A stretch of 64,000 nucleotides of DNA from DATFQE01 sp963739085 (GTDB lineage Bacteria > Actinomycetota > Thermoleophilia > Gaiellales > Gaiellaceae): assembly GCA_963739085.1 (NCBI GenBank), contig CAVTZA010000013.1:1-64000 (forward strand), in the 5' to 3' direction. Numbering within the stretch: the stretch's first letter is position 1; each line of letters starts with the position of its first letter. Made by a program: the position numbers and the translations under genes. Below are positions 34,579 to 43,115 of this stretch, one piece after another. Below the pieces are notes generated by a model. The model worked only from the letters and a program-made list of their open reading frames with translations. It searched no databases and was not told where the DNA came from.

Positions 34579-35387
34579 GTAAGCGTCACCTCCACGGGAG
34601 CGTGATCGCTCACGACCGCGCCGTCCAGCTTCCTGCGCGCGATCGGCCAGCGGTACGGCGGGCTCGATTCGGCGCCGCGGACGAGGAGGTGGTCGATACC
34701 CTCACCCGCCTCCGTGAATCCCCACTCGGGCCCTGCCAGCTCTGCCAGCGTCACGGAGCGCTCCCGCCTCGCGTTGAAGTCGCCGCCGAGAATGCAGATC
34801 TCGTCGGGACCGGCGATTGCGTCCGCGAACGTCGCCGCCCGGAGAATCTCGGCGTCCGGGATCCGCTTGTCTCGCGAGCCGGTGACATGGAGGTTCGCGA
34901 CCGTCGCCGTGCGACCGTCAGCGAGACGCAAGCGGACGGCGTGGCACACGCGCCGCTCCTTCGCCCAGTAGAGCTCGTCCACGAGCGGCAGGCGGAGCCA
35001 CTCCGCCTGTGCGCGCCGAAAGGGCCGGGCATTGAGCACGATCGAATCCTCGTCGAGGACGCGCAGCATCGGATCGAGCAGGATCGCGTTCGCCTGCCCG
35101 GTGAAGGCCCCCAGCAGGCGCGGAGGGTCGAGCGCGGTAATCCGCTTCCCAACCTCGGCCGTGGACGGCAGCGGGCCGATCGAGGGACGCCGAGCCAGGG
35201 CGGCCACCACTGTCATCCCGCTCCACTTGCCGATGCTGTCCAGAGCCCACGGCGGCACTTCCTGCAGCAGCAGCATGGCCGGCCGATCGTCGGTCACGAG
35301 CCGCACCATTCGTTCGATGAACAGTCGCTTTCCAGGCGGATGGGAGCGGCCGTGGAAGACGTTCCAGGTGCGGACGAGCAGGCTCAC
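34575..35387 (-). CDS. Endonuclease/exonuclease/phosphatase family protein
   Basis: A 270-residue EEP-fold metal-dependent phosphoesterase. LLVRTWNVFHGRS at the N-terminus (Asn ligand), MLLLQEVPPWALDSIGKW with the metal Glu, TVANLHVTGSRDKR, ICILGGDFNARRE, then GIDHLLVRG and the final VVSDHAPVEVTL with the catalytic Asp-His. Substrate unknown. GTG 35387; divergent from the glycosyltransferase. Confidence 0.88.
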   Translation of the reverse strand: MSLLVRTWNVFHGRSHPPGKRLFIERMVRLVTDDRPAMLLLQEVPPWALDSIGKWSGMTVVAALARRPSIGPLPSTAEVGKRITALDPPRLLGAFTGQANAILLDPMLRVLDEDSIVLNARPFRRAQAEWLRLPLVDELYWAKERRVCHAVRLRLADGRTATVANLHVTGSRDKRIPDAEILRAATFADAIAGPDEICILGGDFNARRERSVTLAELAGPEWGFTEAGEGIDHLLVRGAESSPPYRWPIARRKLDGAVVSDHAPVEVTLT

Positions 35388-35395
35388 GGACGCCG

Positions 35396-35402
35396 TACTG
35401 TA
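35396..35402. promoter_or_regulatory. Shared palindromic -10 (TACTGTA / TACAGTA) for divergent genes
   Basis: TACTGT on the plus strand lies ten bases before ATG 35412; TACAGT on the minus strand lies nine bases before GTG 35387. AAGGAG at 35402-35407 also fits a ribosome-binding site for the plus gene, so the hexamer may serve only one side. Confidence 0.4.
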
Positions 35403-35411
35403 AGGAGCCGC

Positions 35412-36467
35412 ATGCGGATCCTTCTGGCAGATCCCTCCACGTTCACGCCCGAGTACGACCACGCGCTCGCGTCGGCGCTGGCGCGTGCCGGCGCGGAGGT
35501 CGAGCTCGCCGCGTCGCGCTTTCGGTTCGGGGACGCGCCCGCACCGGAGGGCTACCGGCGGAACGAGCTCTTCTACCCGCTGAGCTCGCGCGTCTTCCGC
35601 CGCTCGCGCCTCCGCCTGCCGCTGAAGGCGCTGGAGCACCCCCTCGGGCTGGCGCGCCTCGCCCGGAGGCCGGCCGACGTGCTGCATCTCCAGTGGCTCG
35701 CGGCCCCGCAGCTGGACGCGCGCCTGCTCCGCTCGCGCGCGCCGCTCGTGTTCACTGCCCACGACCTGCTCCCCCGACGGACCGCCGCCAAGGTCGACCT
35801 GTGGCGCCGGCTCCTGGGGCGATTCGACCGTATCGTCGTGCACAGCGAGCACGGCCGCGAGACGCTCGCTGGGCTCGGCGTTCGGCCCGACCGGTTACGT
35901 GTGATCCCGCATCCGGTGTTCCCGAGCGACCCACCCAGGCGCGACGACGGTCGCACGGTGCTCGCGCTCGGGATGATCCGGCCGTACAAGGGCCTCGGCG
36001 ACGCGATCGAGGCCGTCGGCAAGGCGGACGGGGCACGGCTGCTGGTCGCGGGCGAGCCGCTGGAGCCGATCGACGGCTACCGGGCCGCCGCCGGCGGGCG
36101 CGCCGAGTGGCGCCTCGGCTACCTCAGCGCCGCCGAGGTCGACGAGGCGCTCGGCGACGCGACCGTCGCAGTCTTCCCGTACCGGCCAGAGATCGACCAG
36201 AGTGGCGCACTCCTGCGGGCACTGGGCGCGGGTGTCCCCGCCGTCACCTACGACGTCGCCGGCCTGGCGGAGCCCGTCCGCCGCTTCGAGGCCGGGCGCG
36301 TGGTTCCCGCCGGAGACGTGGACGCGCTCGCGGCTGCCCTGCGGGAGCTGACCCACGATGCCGACGCGCTTTCGGCCGCGCGGGAGGGTGCCCTCCGCGC
36401 ACGCGGCGAGCTGACCTGGGACGCCTCGGCGCAGCAGCACCTCGAGCTCTACCGCGAGTTGCTGTGA
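35412..36467 (+). CDS. Glycosyltransferase family 4
   Basis: A 351-residue GT-B enzyme. N-terminal RILLADPSTFTPEYDHALASALA, PADVLHLQWLAAPQL, VFTAHDLLPR, VHSEHGRETLAGLGVRPDRLRVIPHPVF, then the donor-binding half with VLALGMIRPYKGLGDAIEAV, PEIDQSGALLRALGAGVPAVTYDVAGLAE and GRVVPAGDVDALAAAL. It probably transfers a sugar from a nucleotide donor to an envelope glycan or lipid; acceptor unknown. Its stop overlaps the next GTG. Confidence 0.92.
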   Translation: MRILLADPSTFTPEYDHALASALARAGAEVELAASRFRFGDAPAPEGYRRNELFYPLSSRVFRRSRLRLPLKALEHPLGLARLARRPADVLHLQWLAAPQLDARLLRSRAPLVFTAHDLLPRRTAAKVDLWRRLLGRFDRIVVHSEHGRETLAGLGVRPDRLRVIPHPVFPSDPPRRDDGRTVLALGMIRPYKGLGDAIEAVGKADGARLLVAGEPLEPIDGYRAAAGGRAEWRLGYLSAAEVDEALGDATVAVFPYRPEIDQSGALLRALGAGVPAVTYDVAGLAEPVRRFEAGRVVPAGDVDALAAALRELTHDADALSAAREGALRARGELTWDASAQQHLELYRELL

Positions 36468-36769
36468 TCTTCCGACGGCGCCGGTTCGCCGAGGCGATCG
36501 ACCGCCAGCTCGACCTCTTCGCAGAGGAGAACGTCGACCTGCTGCGCCGCTGCGACGAGGCGCAGCGAGCGTACGACGCCGCGGAGCGTGAGGAGGCGCA
36601 GGAGCGCTGGTCGGAGTACCTCGACCTCGTCGAGATCGCGACCGACGAGCTCGAGGAGATGCGCGACGCCTTCGCCGCGACGCTCGACGAGGCGGTCGCC
36701 GAGGAGTACGAGGCCGGGTTCGACAAGGCGGTTCGGAAGCGGTTCCCGATTCTGCGCGCAGGCGGCTGA
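36464..36769 (+). CDS. Small coiled-coil hypothetical protein
   Basis: A 101-residue, strongly acidic helical protein: FAEAIDRQLDLFAEENVDLLRR, YDAAEREEAQERWSEYLDLV and ATDELEEMRDAFAATLDEAV look like coiled-coil segments, ending KAVRKRFPIL. GTG overlaps the glycosyltransferase stop (GTGA), so it is translationally coupled. No family recognised; possible small partner of the glycosyltransferase. Confidence 0.75.
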   Translation: MIFRRRRFAEAIDRQLDLFAEENVDLLRRCDEAQRAYDAAEREEAQERWSEYLDLVEIATDELEEMRDAFAATLDEAVAEEYEAGFDKAVRKRFPILRAGG

Positions 36770-36787
36770 TCACAGAACGCGCGTCCC

Positions 36788-37216
36788 CTAGCGAACCGCG
36801 TTGCGGATTCGATGAGCCACTTCGTCGAGCTCGTCTCTCGCCGGGACGTTCGACCAGTCGTACCGGATCACCAGCGAGTCGCCCTCGTAGCGCGGAATGA
36901 CGTGCAGGTGTACGTGGTCCACCTCCTGACCCGCCACGGCGCCGTCTGCGACGTGAACGTTGATCCCCTCGCACCGGACGCCGGACTCGCGAATCGCCCG
37001 CTGGACGCGGAGCACCACGGCGAAGAGATGCGCGCCTGTCTCCGCGTCGAGGTCGGTGAGGCTGGTGACATGGCGCTTCGGGACGACGAGCAGGTGGCCT
37101 GGATTCACAGGCTGAACGTCCAGGACGCAGACGGCGAGCTCGTCCTCGAGCACAACGCTTGCCGGCGCACGGCCCGCGATGATCTCGCAGAAGACGCATG
37201 TCTCAGCAGCCGGCAC
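36788..37216 (-). CDS. HIT family nucleotide hydrolase
   Basis: A 142-residue HIT protein. CVFCEIIAGRAPASVVLED, LAVCVLDVQPVNPGHLLVVPKRHV and the histidine triad in VDHVHLHVIPRYEGD (catalytic middle His). N-terminal CxxC plus His hint at a zinc site. Hydrolyses or transfers nucleotide monophosphates; natural substrate unknown. GTG 37216, with TAACTT five bases upstream overlapping the dnaE2 stop. Confidence 0.9.
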   Translation of the reverse strand: MPAAETCVFCEIIAGRAPASVVLEDELAVCVLDVQPVNPGHLLVVPKRHVTSLTDLDAETGAHLFAVVLRVQRAIRESGVRCEGINVHVADGAVAGQEVDHVHLHVIPRYEGDSLVIRYDWSNVPARDELDEVAHRIRNAVR

Positions 37217-37221
37217 GCTCG

Positions 37222-37227
37222 AAGTTA
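37222..37227 (-). promoter_or_regulatory. Possible leaderless -10 (TAACTT) of HIT gene
   Basis: TAACTT ends five bases before GTG 37216; its TAA is the stop codon of dnaE2. Confidence 0.35.
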
Positions 37228-40200
37228 ACGATGGCCGAAATGATGAGCGGCCGGAAGGGAGCCGTGCACGTCCCCGGCCGAGAGCCTGCGAGCGAGCGGG
37301 CCGAGCGTCTCGAGCTCGCGCACCAGCACGTTGCGGTTCTCCCCGACCTTCTCGAAGCGGCCACGCGCGAGGATCAGCGGCTCGCTGCGGACGACGGCGC
37401 GGAAGCGGTCGTAGACCTGCGGCGGCACGATCAGGTTCATCTGGCCGTGCTCGTCCTCGAGCAGCATGAAGACGACGCCGTTCGCGGTCGCGGGCCGCTG
37501 GCGCGCCACGGTCATCCCCGCCACGGCAACGCGCGAACGGTTGGGTGCCGCCCGCAGCTCCTCGCTCGAGAGGACGGCTTTCGGCAGGTGCGGGCGCAGC
37601 AGCTGGAGCGGGTGGACGCCGACGGACAGGCTCGTCCGGCGGTAGTCGGCGAGCATCCGCTCCCACGGCGTCTGGTCGGGCAGCTCGGGCGTCTCCGCGG
37701 TCGGGTCGAGCGCGAGCGCGAGCTGGTGCTCCTCGCCGCCGCTCCCCGGGACGGATTGCGCGCGCGGGACGAGCCCCAGCTCCCACAGCAGCTCGCGGCG
37801 TGAGCCGCCGAGCGCGTCACAGGCACCCGAGGCGGCGAGCGCCTCCAGCTCGTCGCGACTGAGCGGCGCCCGCTGCGCGAGGTCGACGACGTCGGTGAAC
37901 GGTCCGCCCCGGTCCCGCTCCTCGACGAGCGCGGCGGCATCGTCGTCGCTCAGCGAGTCGACGTACTCGAGCCCGATCCGGACCACCCCGTCCTGGACGG
38001 AGCACTCCGCCGCGCTCAGGTTGACGTCCGGCGGCCGGACCTCCACGCCGCGCCGTTGCGCGTCGCGGACGAGGCTCGAGGGCGGGTAGAAGCCCATCGG
38101 CTGCTCGTTGAGGAGCGCGCAGAGGAACTCCGCCGGGTAGTGGTGGCGCAGCCACGCCGACTGGTAGGCGAGCAGGCCGAACGCGGCCGCGTGCGACTTC
38201 GGGAAGCCGAAGCCAGAGAAGGCGACGAGCTTGTCGTAGATCTCGTTCGCGAGCGGCTCGTCGACGCCGTTGCCGGCCGCGCCCGCGACGAAGCGCTCGC
38301 GATAGGCCTCGAGCGCGGCCTCGCTCCGCCGGCGGCTCATCGCCCGGCGCAGCCCCTCGGCCTCCCCCACGGTGAAGCCCGCGAGCGCCATCGCGACGTC
38401 GAGCACCTGGTCCTGGAAGACGACGACGCCGAGCGTCGCCCTGAGCGGCTCCTCCAGCAGCGGGTGGTCGGCCGGCGGGACGTAGGTCGGGTCCTCCCGC
38501 AGCCTCTGGCGCCGCTCGATGTACGGGTGGACGGCGCCGCCCTGGATCGGCCCGGGCCGCACGAGCGCAACCTGGGTCATGATGTCCTCGAGCGTCTCCG
38601 GACGGGTGCGCAGGATCACCTGCATCTGGGCGCGGCTCTCGATCTGGAAGTCGCCGACGGTGTCCGCCTTCTGGATCTCGGCGAAGACGTCCGCGTCGTC
38701 CAGGTCGATGCGGGAGAGGTCGATCACGCTGCGCGTCCCATGTTCACGCGAGATCTGGTCGACGCAGTCCTCGACCGCGGAGAGCATCCCGAGCCCGAGC
38801 AGATCGATCTTGAGAAAGCCCGCGTCGGCGCAGGAGTCTTTGTCCCACTGGCACATCTGCCGGCCGGCCATCGCGCATGGCATCACTGGGACGAGCTCGA
38901 CGAGCGGCCGACTCGAGATCACCATCCCGCCCGGGTGCTGCGAGATGTGCCTCGGCAGGCCCGCGATCTCGCCACACAGCTCCCCGAACGCGCGCCAGCG
39001 CGGCGACGCCAGCCGCCGCTCTGCCTCGGGCAGGAGCGCGAGCTCCTCGGCGACGCGCTTCGCATTCCAGCCGTCCGAGACGCGCGCGAGCCGCTCGAGC
39101 TCGCCGAACGGGAGCCCGAGCGCCTTCCCGAGGTCGCGGATCGCGCCCCGCGAGCGGTAGGTGGCGAAGCTGGCGACGAGCGCCGCGTGCTCGCGGCCGT
39201 AGCGCTCGGTGACCGCGACGATCAGCTTCTCGCGGATGTCGCGCGGGAAGTCGAGGTCGATGTCGGGCACCGCCTCGAGCTCGCGGTTCAGGAAGCGGCC
39301 GAGCGAAAGGTCGGCCGCGACCGGATCGACGTGCGAGAGGCCGGTCAGGTAGCAGACGAGCGACCCGACCGAGCTGCCCCGACCCCGTCCCGGCGGCAGC
39401 GCATGCCTCGGCGAGCCCCGGCCGCGCACCTCCAGCGCGACCTCGCGCGCGAGCTCGAGCACCTCCCAGTGGAGCAGGAAGAAGCCGCTGAGCTTCAGCT
39501 CGGCGATCAGCTGAAGCTCCTCATCCAATCGCGCTCGGGCGCGTCTATCTAAGACGCGTAGCGTGCCGTACCGTTCCTCGAAAGCGCGGTTGCAGATGCC
39601 CGCGAGCTGGACGTCTGCAGGGTCCGGGCCGTCCGAGAAGTCCGGGTAGCGGTAGCCGAGCTCGGCGGTGAGATCGAACCCCAACCGCTCCGCGAGCTCG
39701 ACCGTTCGTGCGACGGCGTCGTGGTCCTCGGGGAAGCGATCGGCGACCTCGTCCGGGGGGAGCAGGACGCTCTCGCGGTTCCCGCGCCGCTCGCGCTCGC
39801 TCCCCTCGAGCGAGGTCCGGTTCCTGATCGCGACGAGTGCATCCTGGAGCGCGGTGCGGTCGCGGTGGTGAGCGTGGACGTCGCCGGTGACGACCGTATC
39901 GACGCGCAGCGTCTCCGCGAGCTCCCGCAGGCGCGCGTTGCGGCGGGCGTCACCGCGCTCGTACGGCCGCTGGAGCTCGACGTAGAAGCGCTCGCGGCCG
40001 AACGCGGCGGCGAGTCGGGCGGCCGCGTTCGCGTCGTGGACGGCGAGGCCGTGGCGTGCACACCCCGACAGGCAGACGAGCCCGTCGTTCAGCTCCTCGA
40101 GCAGCGCCTGATCGAGCGCAGGGGGCAACAGCTCGGCTTCGCGACCTGGACGCCGAGTGTGCCGGTGGGCCTCCGTCAGCAGCCGGCAGAGGTTGGCGTA

Positions 40201-40572
40201 GCCGCGCGACGACTCGACGAGCAAAGTGACGTGGGCTCCACCGGTGAGCGTCATCTCGGCGCCGGTGATCGGGCGGACGCCGAGCGCCTTCGCCGCGTGC
40301 GCGAACTCGAGCGAACCGTAGAGGCCGTCGTGATCGGTGAGCGCGAGCGTCTCGTAGCCCAGCTCGGCAGCCTGAGCGGCCAGCTCCTCGGGATGCGACG
40401 CGCCGTCGAGGAACGAGTAGGCCGAATGGGCGTGCAGCTCGACGTACGGCGCGGCTCTGGCCCTCCGGGAGCGCTCGGTCGGCCGCGAGCCGTGTGCATA
40501 GGACGCGTAGCGTGGGATCTCGTACGGCCGGTCGCCGAGCCCTGGATGCTGTGTGCGAGGGAGCCCGTCCAC
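37225..40572 (-). CDS. dnaE2: Error-prone DNA polymerase III alpha subunit DnaE2 (ImuC)
   Basis: A protein of about 1,115 residues, the translesion polymerase of the SOS mutasome. The PHP domain opens with YVELHAHSAYSFLDGASHPEELAA and LALTDHDGLYGSLEFAHAA. The polymerase palm has PDIDLDFPRDIREKLIVAV with catalytic Asp residues, and MCQWDKDSCADAGFLKIDLLGLG. C-terminal helix-hairpin-helix and OB-fold segments (NRSRVAVAGMTVARQRPATA, VVFMLLEDEHGQMNLIV) follow. No beta-clamp tail typical of DnaE1 is apparent. GTG 40572 is chosen as the frame upstream overlaps the cupin gene. Works with ImuB at 41.6-42.8 kb. Confidence 0.93.
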   Translation of the reverse strand: MDGLPRTQHPGLGDRPYEIPRYASYAHGSRPTERSRRARAAPYVELHAHSAYSFLDGASHPEELAAQAAELGYETLALTDHDGLYGSLEFAHAAKALGVRPITGAEMTLTGGAHVTLLVESSRGYANLCRLLTEAHRHTRRPGREAELLPPALDQALLEELNDGLVCLSGCARHGLAVHDANAAARLAAAFGRERFYVELQRPYERGDARRNARLRELAETLRVDTVVTGDVHAHHRDRTALQDALVAIRNRTSLEGSERERRGNRESVLLPPDEVADRFPEDHDAVARTVELAERLGFDLTAELGYRYPDFSDGPDPADVQLAGICNRAFEERYGTLRVLDRRARARLDEELQLIAELKLSGFFLLHWEVLELAREVALEVRGRGSPRHALPPGRGRGSSVGSLVCYLTGLSHVDPVAADLSLGRFLNRELEAVPDIDLDFPRDIREKLIVAVTERYGREHAALVASFATYRSRGAIRDLGKALGLPFGELERLARVSDGWNAKRVAEELALLPEAERRLASPRWRAFGELCGEIAGLPRHISQHPGGMVISSRPLVELVPVMPCAMAGRQMCQWDKDSCADAGFLKIDLLGLGMLSAVEDCVDQISREHGTRSVIDLSRIDLDDADVFAEIQKADTVGDFQIESRAQMQVILRTRPETLEDIMTQVALVRPGPIQGGAVHPYIERRQRLREDPTYVPPADHPLLEEPLRATLGVVVFQDQVLDVAMALAGFTVGEAEGLRRAMSRRRSEAALEAYRERFVAGAAGNGVDEPLANEIYDKLVAFSGFGFPKSHAAAFGLLAYQSAWLRHHYPAEFLCALLNEQPMGFYPPSSLVRDAQRRGVEVRPPDVNLSAAECSVQDGVVRIGLEYVDSLSDDDAAALVEERDRGGPFTDVVDLAQRAPLSRDELEALAASGACDALGGSRRELLWELGLVPRAQSVPGSGGEEHQLALALDPTAETPELPDQTPWERMLADYRRTSLSVGVHPLQLLRPHLPKAVLSSEELRAAPNRSRVAVAGMTVARQRPATANGVVFMLLEDEHGQMNLIVPPQVYDRFRAVVRSEPLILARGRFEKVGENRNVLVRELETLGPLARRLSAGDVHGSLPAAHHFGHR

Positions 40573-40600
40573 TTCACCGCCTCTGCAAAGATCGCGCGTG

Positions 40601-41371
40601 ATGAAGCCGATCGTCGTGGGGCCGGGCGAGGGCGAGCGGCTCAGCAACGAGCACCTGATCAAGGTGGCGCTGCCCGAGCTCGACCTGCTCGAGTTCACCG
40701 TGGGCGCCGAGTACCGGGGACCGGGGCCGCACTTCCACGAGCACCACGCCGACTCGTTCTTCGTGCTCGAAGGCGAGCTGGAGTTCACGGCCGGTGCCGA
40801 GACGCTCCTTGCGGGCCAGGGAACGAGCGTCTCCGTGCCTCCAGGAGTCGTCCACTCCTTCACCAACGCCGGGGCCTACGCGCGCTTCCTCAACCTGCAC
40901 ACACCCGGCGGGTTCAGCGGGTATGTGCGAGCTCGCGCCAGGGGCGAGCAGCCCGATCCCGCGGACTTCGACCAGCACCACGTCGGCGAGCACGGAGACC
41001 TGGGCGCGGCAATGGTCACGCTTCCCGGCGGCGGCGAGCGCTTCGAGTGGCCGGACCGGACGATCGTCATCCGGACGGACTTGCCCGAGGTGTCGCTGCT
41101 CGAGTTCACCGTGCAGCCCGGCTGGGAGGGCGTCGACCTTCACCACCACGACGACCACGTCGACACGTTCTTCGTCCTCGACGGCGTGGGTGAGTTCCTC
41201 CGCGACGGTGAGGCCGTTCGCGCCGAGCCCGGAACGCTCGTCACCGCGCCGGTCGGCGCGACCCACGGGATCGGACGCGTGGACGCTCCGGCGCGGTTCC
41301 TCAACCTGCACACGCCCGATGCCGGGTTCGCCGAGAGCATCCGCCGGCGCGCTACGCGCCGCGCTGACTGA
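40601..41371 (+). CDS. Bicupin protein
   Basis: A 256-residue protein with two cupin barrels. First: GPGPHFHEHHADSFFVLEGELEF, then VPPGVVHSFTNAG and FLNLHTPGG. Second: WEGVDLHHHDDHVDTFFVLDGVG, VTAPVGATHGIGR and FLNLHTPDAG. Both have His-rich metal motifs, so two metal sites are likely. The repeat FLNLHTP shows internal duplication. Enzymatic role unknown. It lies on the opposite strand within the SOS locus; its end overlaps the DUF6504-like gene by 20 bp. Confidence 0.85.
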   Translation: MKPIVVGPGEGERLSNEHLIKVALPELDLLEFTVGAEYRGPGPHFHEHHADSFFVLEGELEFTAGAETLLAGQGTSVSVPPGVVHSFTNAGAYARFLNLHTPGGFSGYVRARARGEQPDPADFDQHHVGEHGDLGAAMVTLPGGGERFEWPDRTIVIRTDLPEVSLLEFTVQPGWEGVDLHHHDDHVDTFFVLDGVGEFLRDGEAVRAEPGTLVTAPVGATHGIGRVDAPARFLNLHTPDAGFAESIRRRATRRAD

Positions 41372-41639
41372 ACCAGCAACACCGCTCCTCGTCGCGAAAG
41401 ACGACGGTGTTCTCGCCCGTCTCGAGCACGACCTCGAAGTACCGGCGATCGACGGGCTCGTCCGTCCACCAGCGATCGACGACGCGCCACTCCTCCCGGA
41501 CGAATGCCACGCCCTGCCGGTTGACCCGCGCAGGCGACCCATCGACCCGCGCCTCGACGAGCGCCGACCGTGGCTCGTTGAACCGCCCGATTCGCCGCGC
41601 CCCGCGTTCGATTGTCGGCTGGGCGCTCACATGGCTCAT
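41352..41639 (-). CDS. DUF6504-like small protein following imuB
   Basis: A 95-residue protein with the pattern of the short actinobacterial proteins beside imuB: RIGRFNEPRSALVEARVDGSP, FVREEWRVVDRWWTDEPVDRRYFEVV and VFRDEERCCWFSQ. Tryptophan- and arginine-rich. The ATG overlaps the imuB stop (ATGA), so it is co-translated with the mutasome subunit. It may be an accessory mutasome factor (inference from context only). Confidence 0.65.
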   Translation of the reverse strand: MSHVSAQPTIERGARRIGRFNEPRSALVEARVDGSPARVNRQGVAFVREEWRVVDRWWTDEPVDRRYFEVVLETGENTVVFRDEERCCWFSQRGA

Positions 41640-42820
41640 TCGTCCTTCGCCACGAGCAGTGCCCGCTGCTCGGGGAGACGCGACCAGGGCGCCACCTCGA
41701 CGACGGTGCAGACGGCGCCGCCGCCGGTGCTCGCCCGCACCTGGCGGAGGCCCTCTCCCAGCCGACCGGCGAGCTCGTCGCCCTCCGGCCGGACCAGCTC
41801 GAGCTGCCGACCCGTCGAGCGAGCCAGCTCGACCGCCTCGAGCCTGAGCGCGACGACCGGGCCGGGCAGCTCGGCCAGCTTTGGCCCGAGCGCGAGACGC
41901 AGGCGGTCCCGCTCGGCATTGGGCTCGCGCAGCGTCAGCGTCCGCCGCCACGAGCCACCGCCGACGAGCCGCGCCGAGAGCGCGAGCTTTCGCACGAGGC
42001 GGTCGGCCCGCTCGGGACGCGCCAGGAGCCGGTCGAGCAGGACGTTGAGGGCGCGCCGCAGGGTGAGCTCGTTGCCGACGGCCTCGGGAAACTCGAGCAC
42101 CTCCGCGAGCTCGGCCGCGGGTGTTCGCGCCCGCACGCGCCTCCCCTGCTCCCCGCGCGCGAGGTTCCAGGCCTTGCGGCCGTCGGCGCCGAGCCGCTCT
42201 CCGACCGCGGCCGCCGGGAGCGCGGCGAGGTCGCCGACCTTGCGCAGGCCGAGCTCGGCGAGCTCCTCGCGCCTGCGGTCGTCCAGCGGCAGGAGCTCGA
42301 GCGGCAGCGGTGCGAGGAATCCGGATGCACGGCCGTCCTCGACCACCAGCGCCTGACCTGGCCGAGCGACGTTCGCAGCCGCCAGCGCCGCGAACCGCCG
42401 CTCGGCCGCGCCGGCACGCGGGTCCCAGCTCGAGCCGACAGCACCGAGAGCGCGGCGGAGCGCCCCCTCGACGCCGCCGTAGAGGCGCTCGACGCCGCGT
42501 GTATCGAAATACGCACAACCCTGGCCGATCGGTTCTACGGCGATGCCCACGTCCTCGAGCCGACGGACGATCTCCTCCCAGGCCTGCTCCGCCCCGGCCG
42601 GATCGGGCTCGACGAGCGCGAGCGAGGGACAGGTGGCGAGCGCCTCCCCTAGACGCATGCCCGGCCTGACCCCCGCTGCCTCGGCGGCCGCCGTCACGGG
42701 GCCGATCAACGGTTCCTCGCCTTCGACCGGCGCGAGCGCGGCCGGTCGATGCGCGAGCGCCGGACGCGCGCGCAGCGCGGCGCGGAGCGTGAAGCCGGGG
42801 ATGACGATGCAGGCGACCAT
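41636..42820 (-). CDS. imuB: ImuB, inactive Y-family polymerase of the SOS mutasome
   Basis: A 394-residue Y-family polymerase-like protein, the hub that links DnaE2 to the beta clamp. ACIVIPGFTLRAALRARPAL, then MRLGEALATCPSLALVEPDPA, QGCAYFDTRGVERLYGG (the palm) and the helix-hairpin-helix LGLRKVGDLAALPAAAVGERLGADG are visible. The catalytic DE pair of active DinB is not apparent at the expected palm position, as in known ImuB. Start ATG 42820 lies next to two LexA-type boxes. Followed by the DUF6504-like gene; no imuA seen. Confidence 0.88.
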   Translation of the reverse strand: MVACIVIPGFTLRAALRARPALAHRPAALAPVEGEEPLIGPVTAAAEAAGVRPGMRLGEALATCPSLALVEPDPAGAEQAWEEIVRRLEDVGIAVEPIGQGCAYFDTRGVERLYGGVEGALRRALGAVGSSWDPRAGAAERRFAALAAANVARPGQALVVEDGRASGFLAPLPLELLPLDDRRREELAELGLRKVGDLAALPAAAVGERLGADGRKAWNLARGEQGRRVRARTPAAELAEVLEFPEAVGNELTLRRALNVLLDRLLARPERADRLVRKLALSARLVGGGSWRRTLTLREPNAERDRLRLALGPKLAELPGPVVALRLEAVELARSTGRQLELVRPEGDELAGRLGEGLRQVRASTGGGAVCTVVEVAPWSRLPEQRALLVAKDE

Positions 42821-42822
42821 GG

Positions 42823-42834
42823 GAACGTATGTTC
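42823..42834 (-). promoter_or_regulatory. Second LexA-type box at imuB start
   Basis: GAAC-GTAT-GTTC, palindromic at both ends, lies two bases before the imuB ATG. It lacks the outer C/G of the strong box at 42839-42852. Confidence 0.55.
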
Positions 42835-42860
42835 TACACGAACACATGTTCGCCTGTCAA
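42831..42860 (-). promoter_or_regulatory. imuB promoter: TTGACA / 18 bp / TAGAAC
   Basis: On the minus strand TTGACA (42855-42860) is separated by 18 bases from TAGAAC (42831-42836). The start codon lies 10 bases beyond the -10, so the leader is very short. It is the only promoter in the window with a perfect -35. Confidence 0.7.
42839..42852 (-). promoter_or_regulatory. LexA SOS box CGAACATGTGTTCG
   Basis: A perfect match to the Gram-positive/mycobacterial LexA consensus CGAAC-N4-GTTCG, placed exactly between the -35 and -10 of imuB. A bound repressor would block the promoter. Confidence 0.85.
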
Positions 42861-43102
42861 GTCGGCTCAGCCGGCCGTGTCGACCCTTTCGTTTGTGCAC
42901 CAACCGCAGACGGCGTCGATCACTTCGAGCCGGCTCCGCGGCGTCGTTTTCCCCAGAAACCGGGCGTGTGGAGAAACCTGTGGAGAACGCCTACGAGGCG
43001 ACGATCTCGGCGGCCGGGCCGACCATCCGCGCTGGACGCGGCACCGTCCGCCGCACGCTCTCGCGCGCGCACCACGCGAGGCCACATCGACACGCACCTG
43101 GC

Positions 43103-43108
43103 TACGCT
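43103..43108 (+). promoter_or_regulatory. Leaderless-type -10 (TACGCT) of rhomboid gene
   Basis: TACGCT ends seven bases before GTG 43116. The 190 bases between the imuB promoter and this hexamer hold no other feature. Confidence 0.45.
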
Positions 43109-43115
43109 AACGGCC

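Noticed and set aside
34602..35411. N-terminal 270 residues of a 621-residue plus-strand frame
   Set aside because: Antisense to the EEP-family gene; the true glycosyltransferase starts at 35412 with AAGGAG upstream.
40573..40866. N-terminal extension of DnaE2 to 40866
   Set aside because: It would overlap the cupin gene on the other strand and has no conserved sequence; GTG 40572 is a better start.
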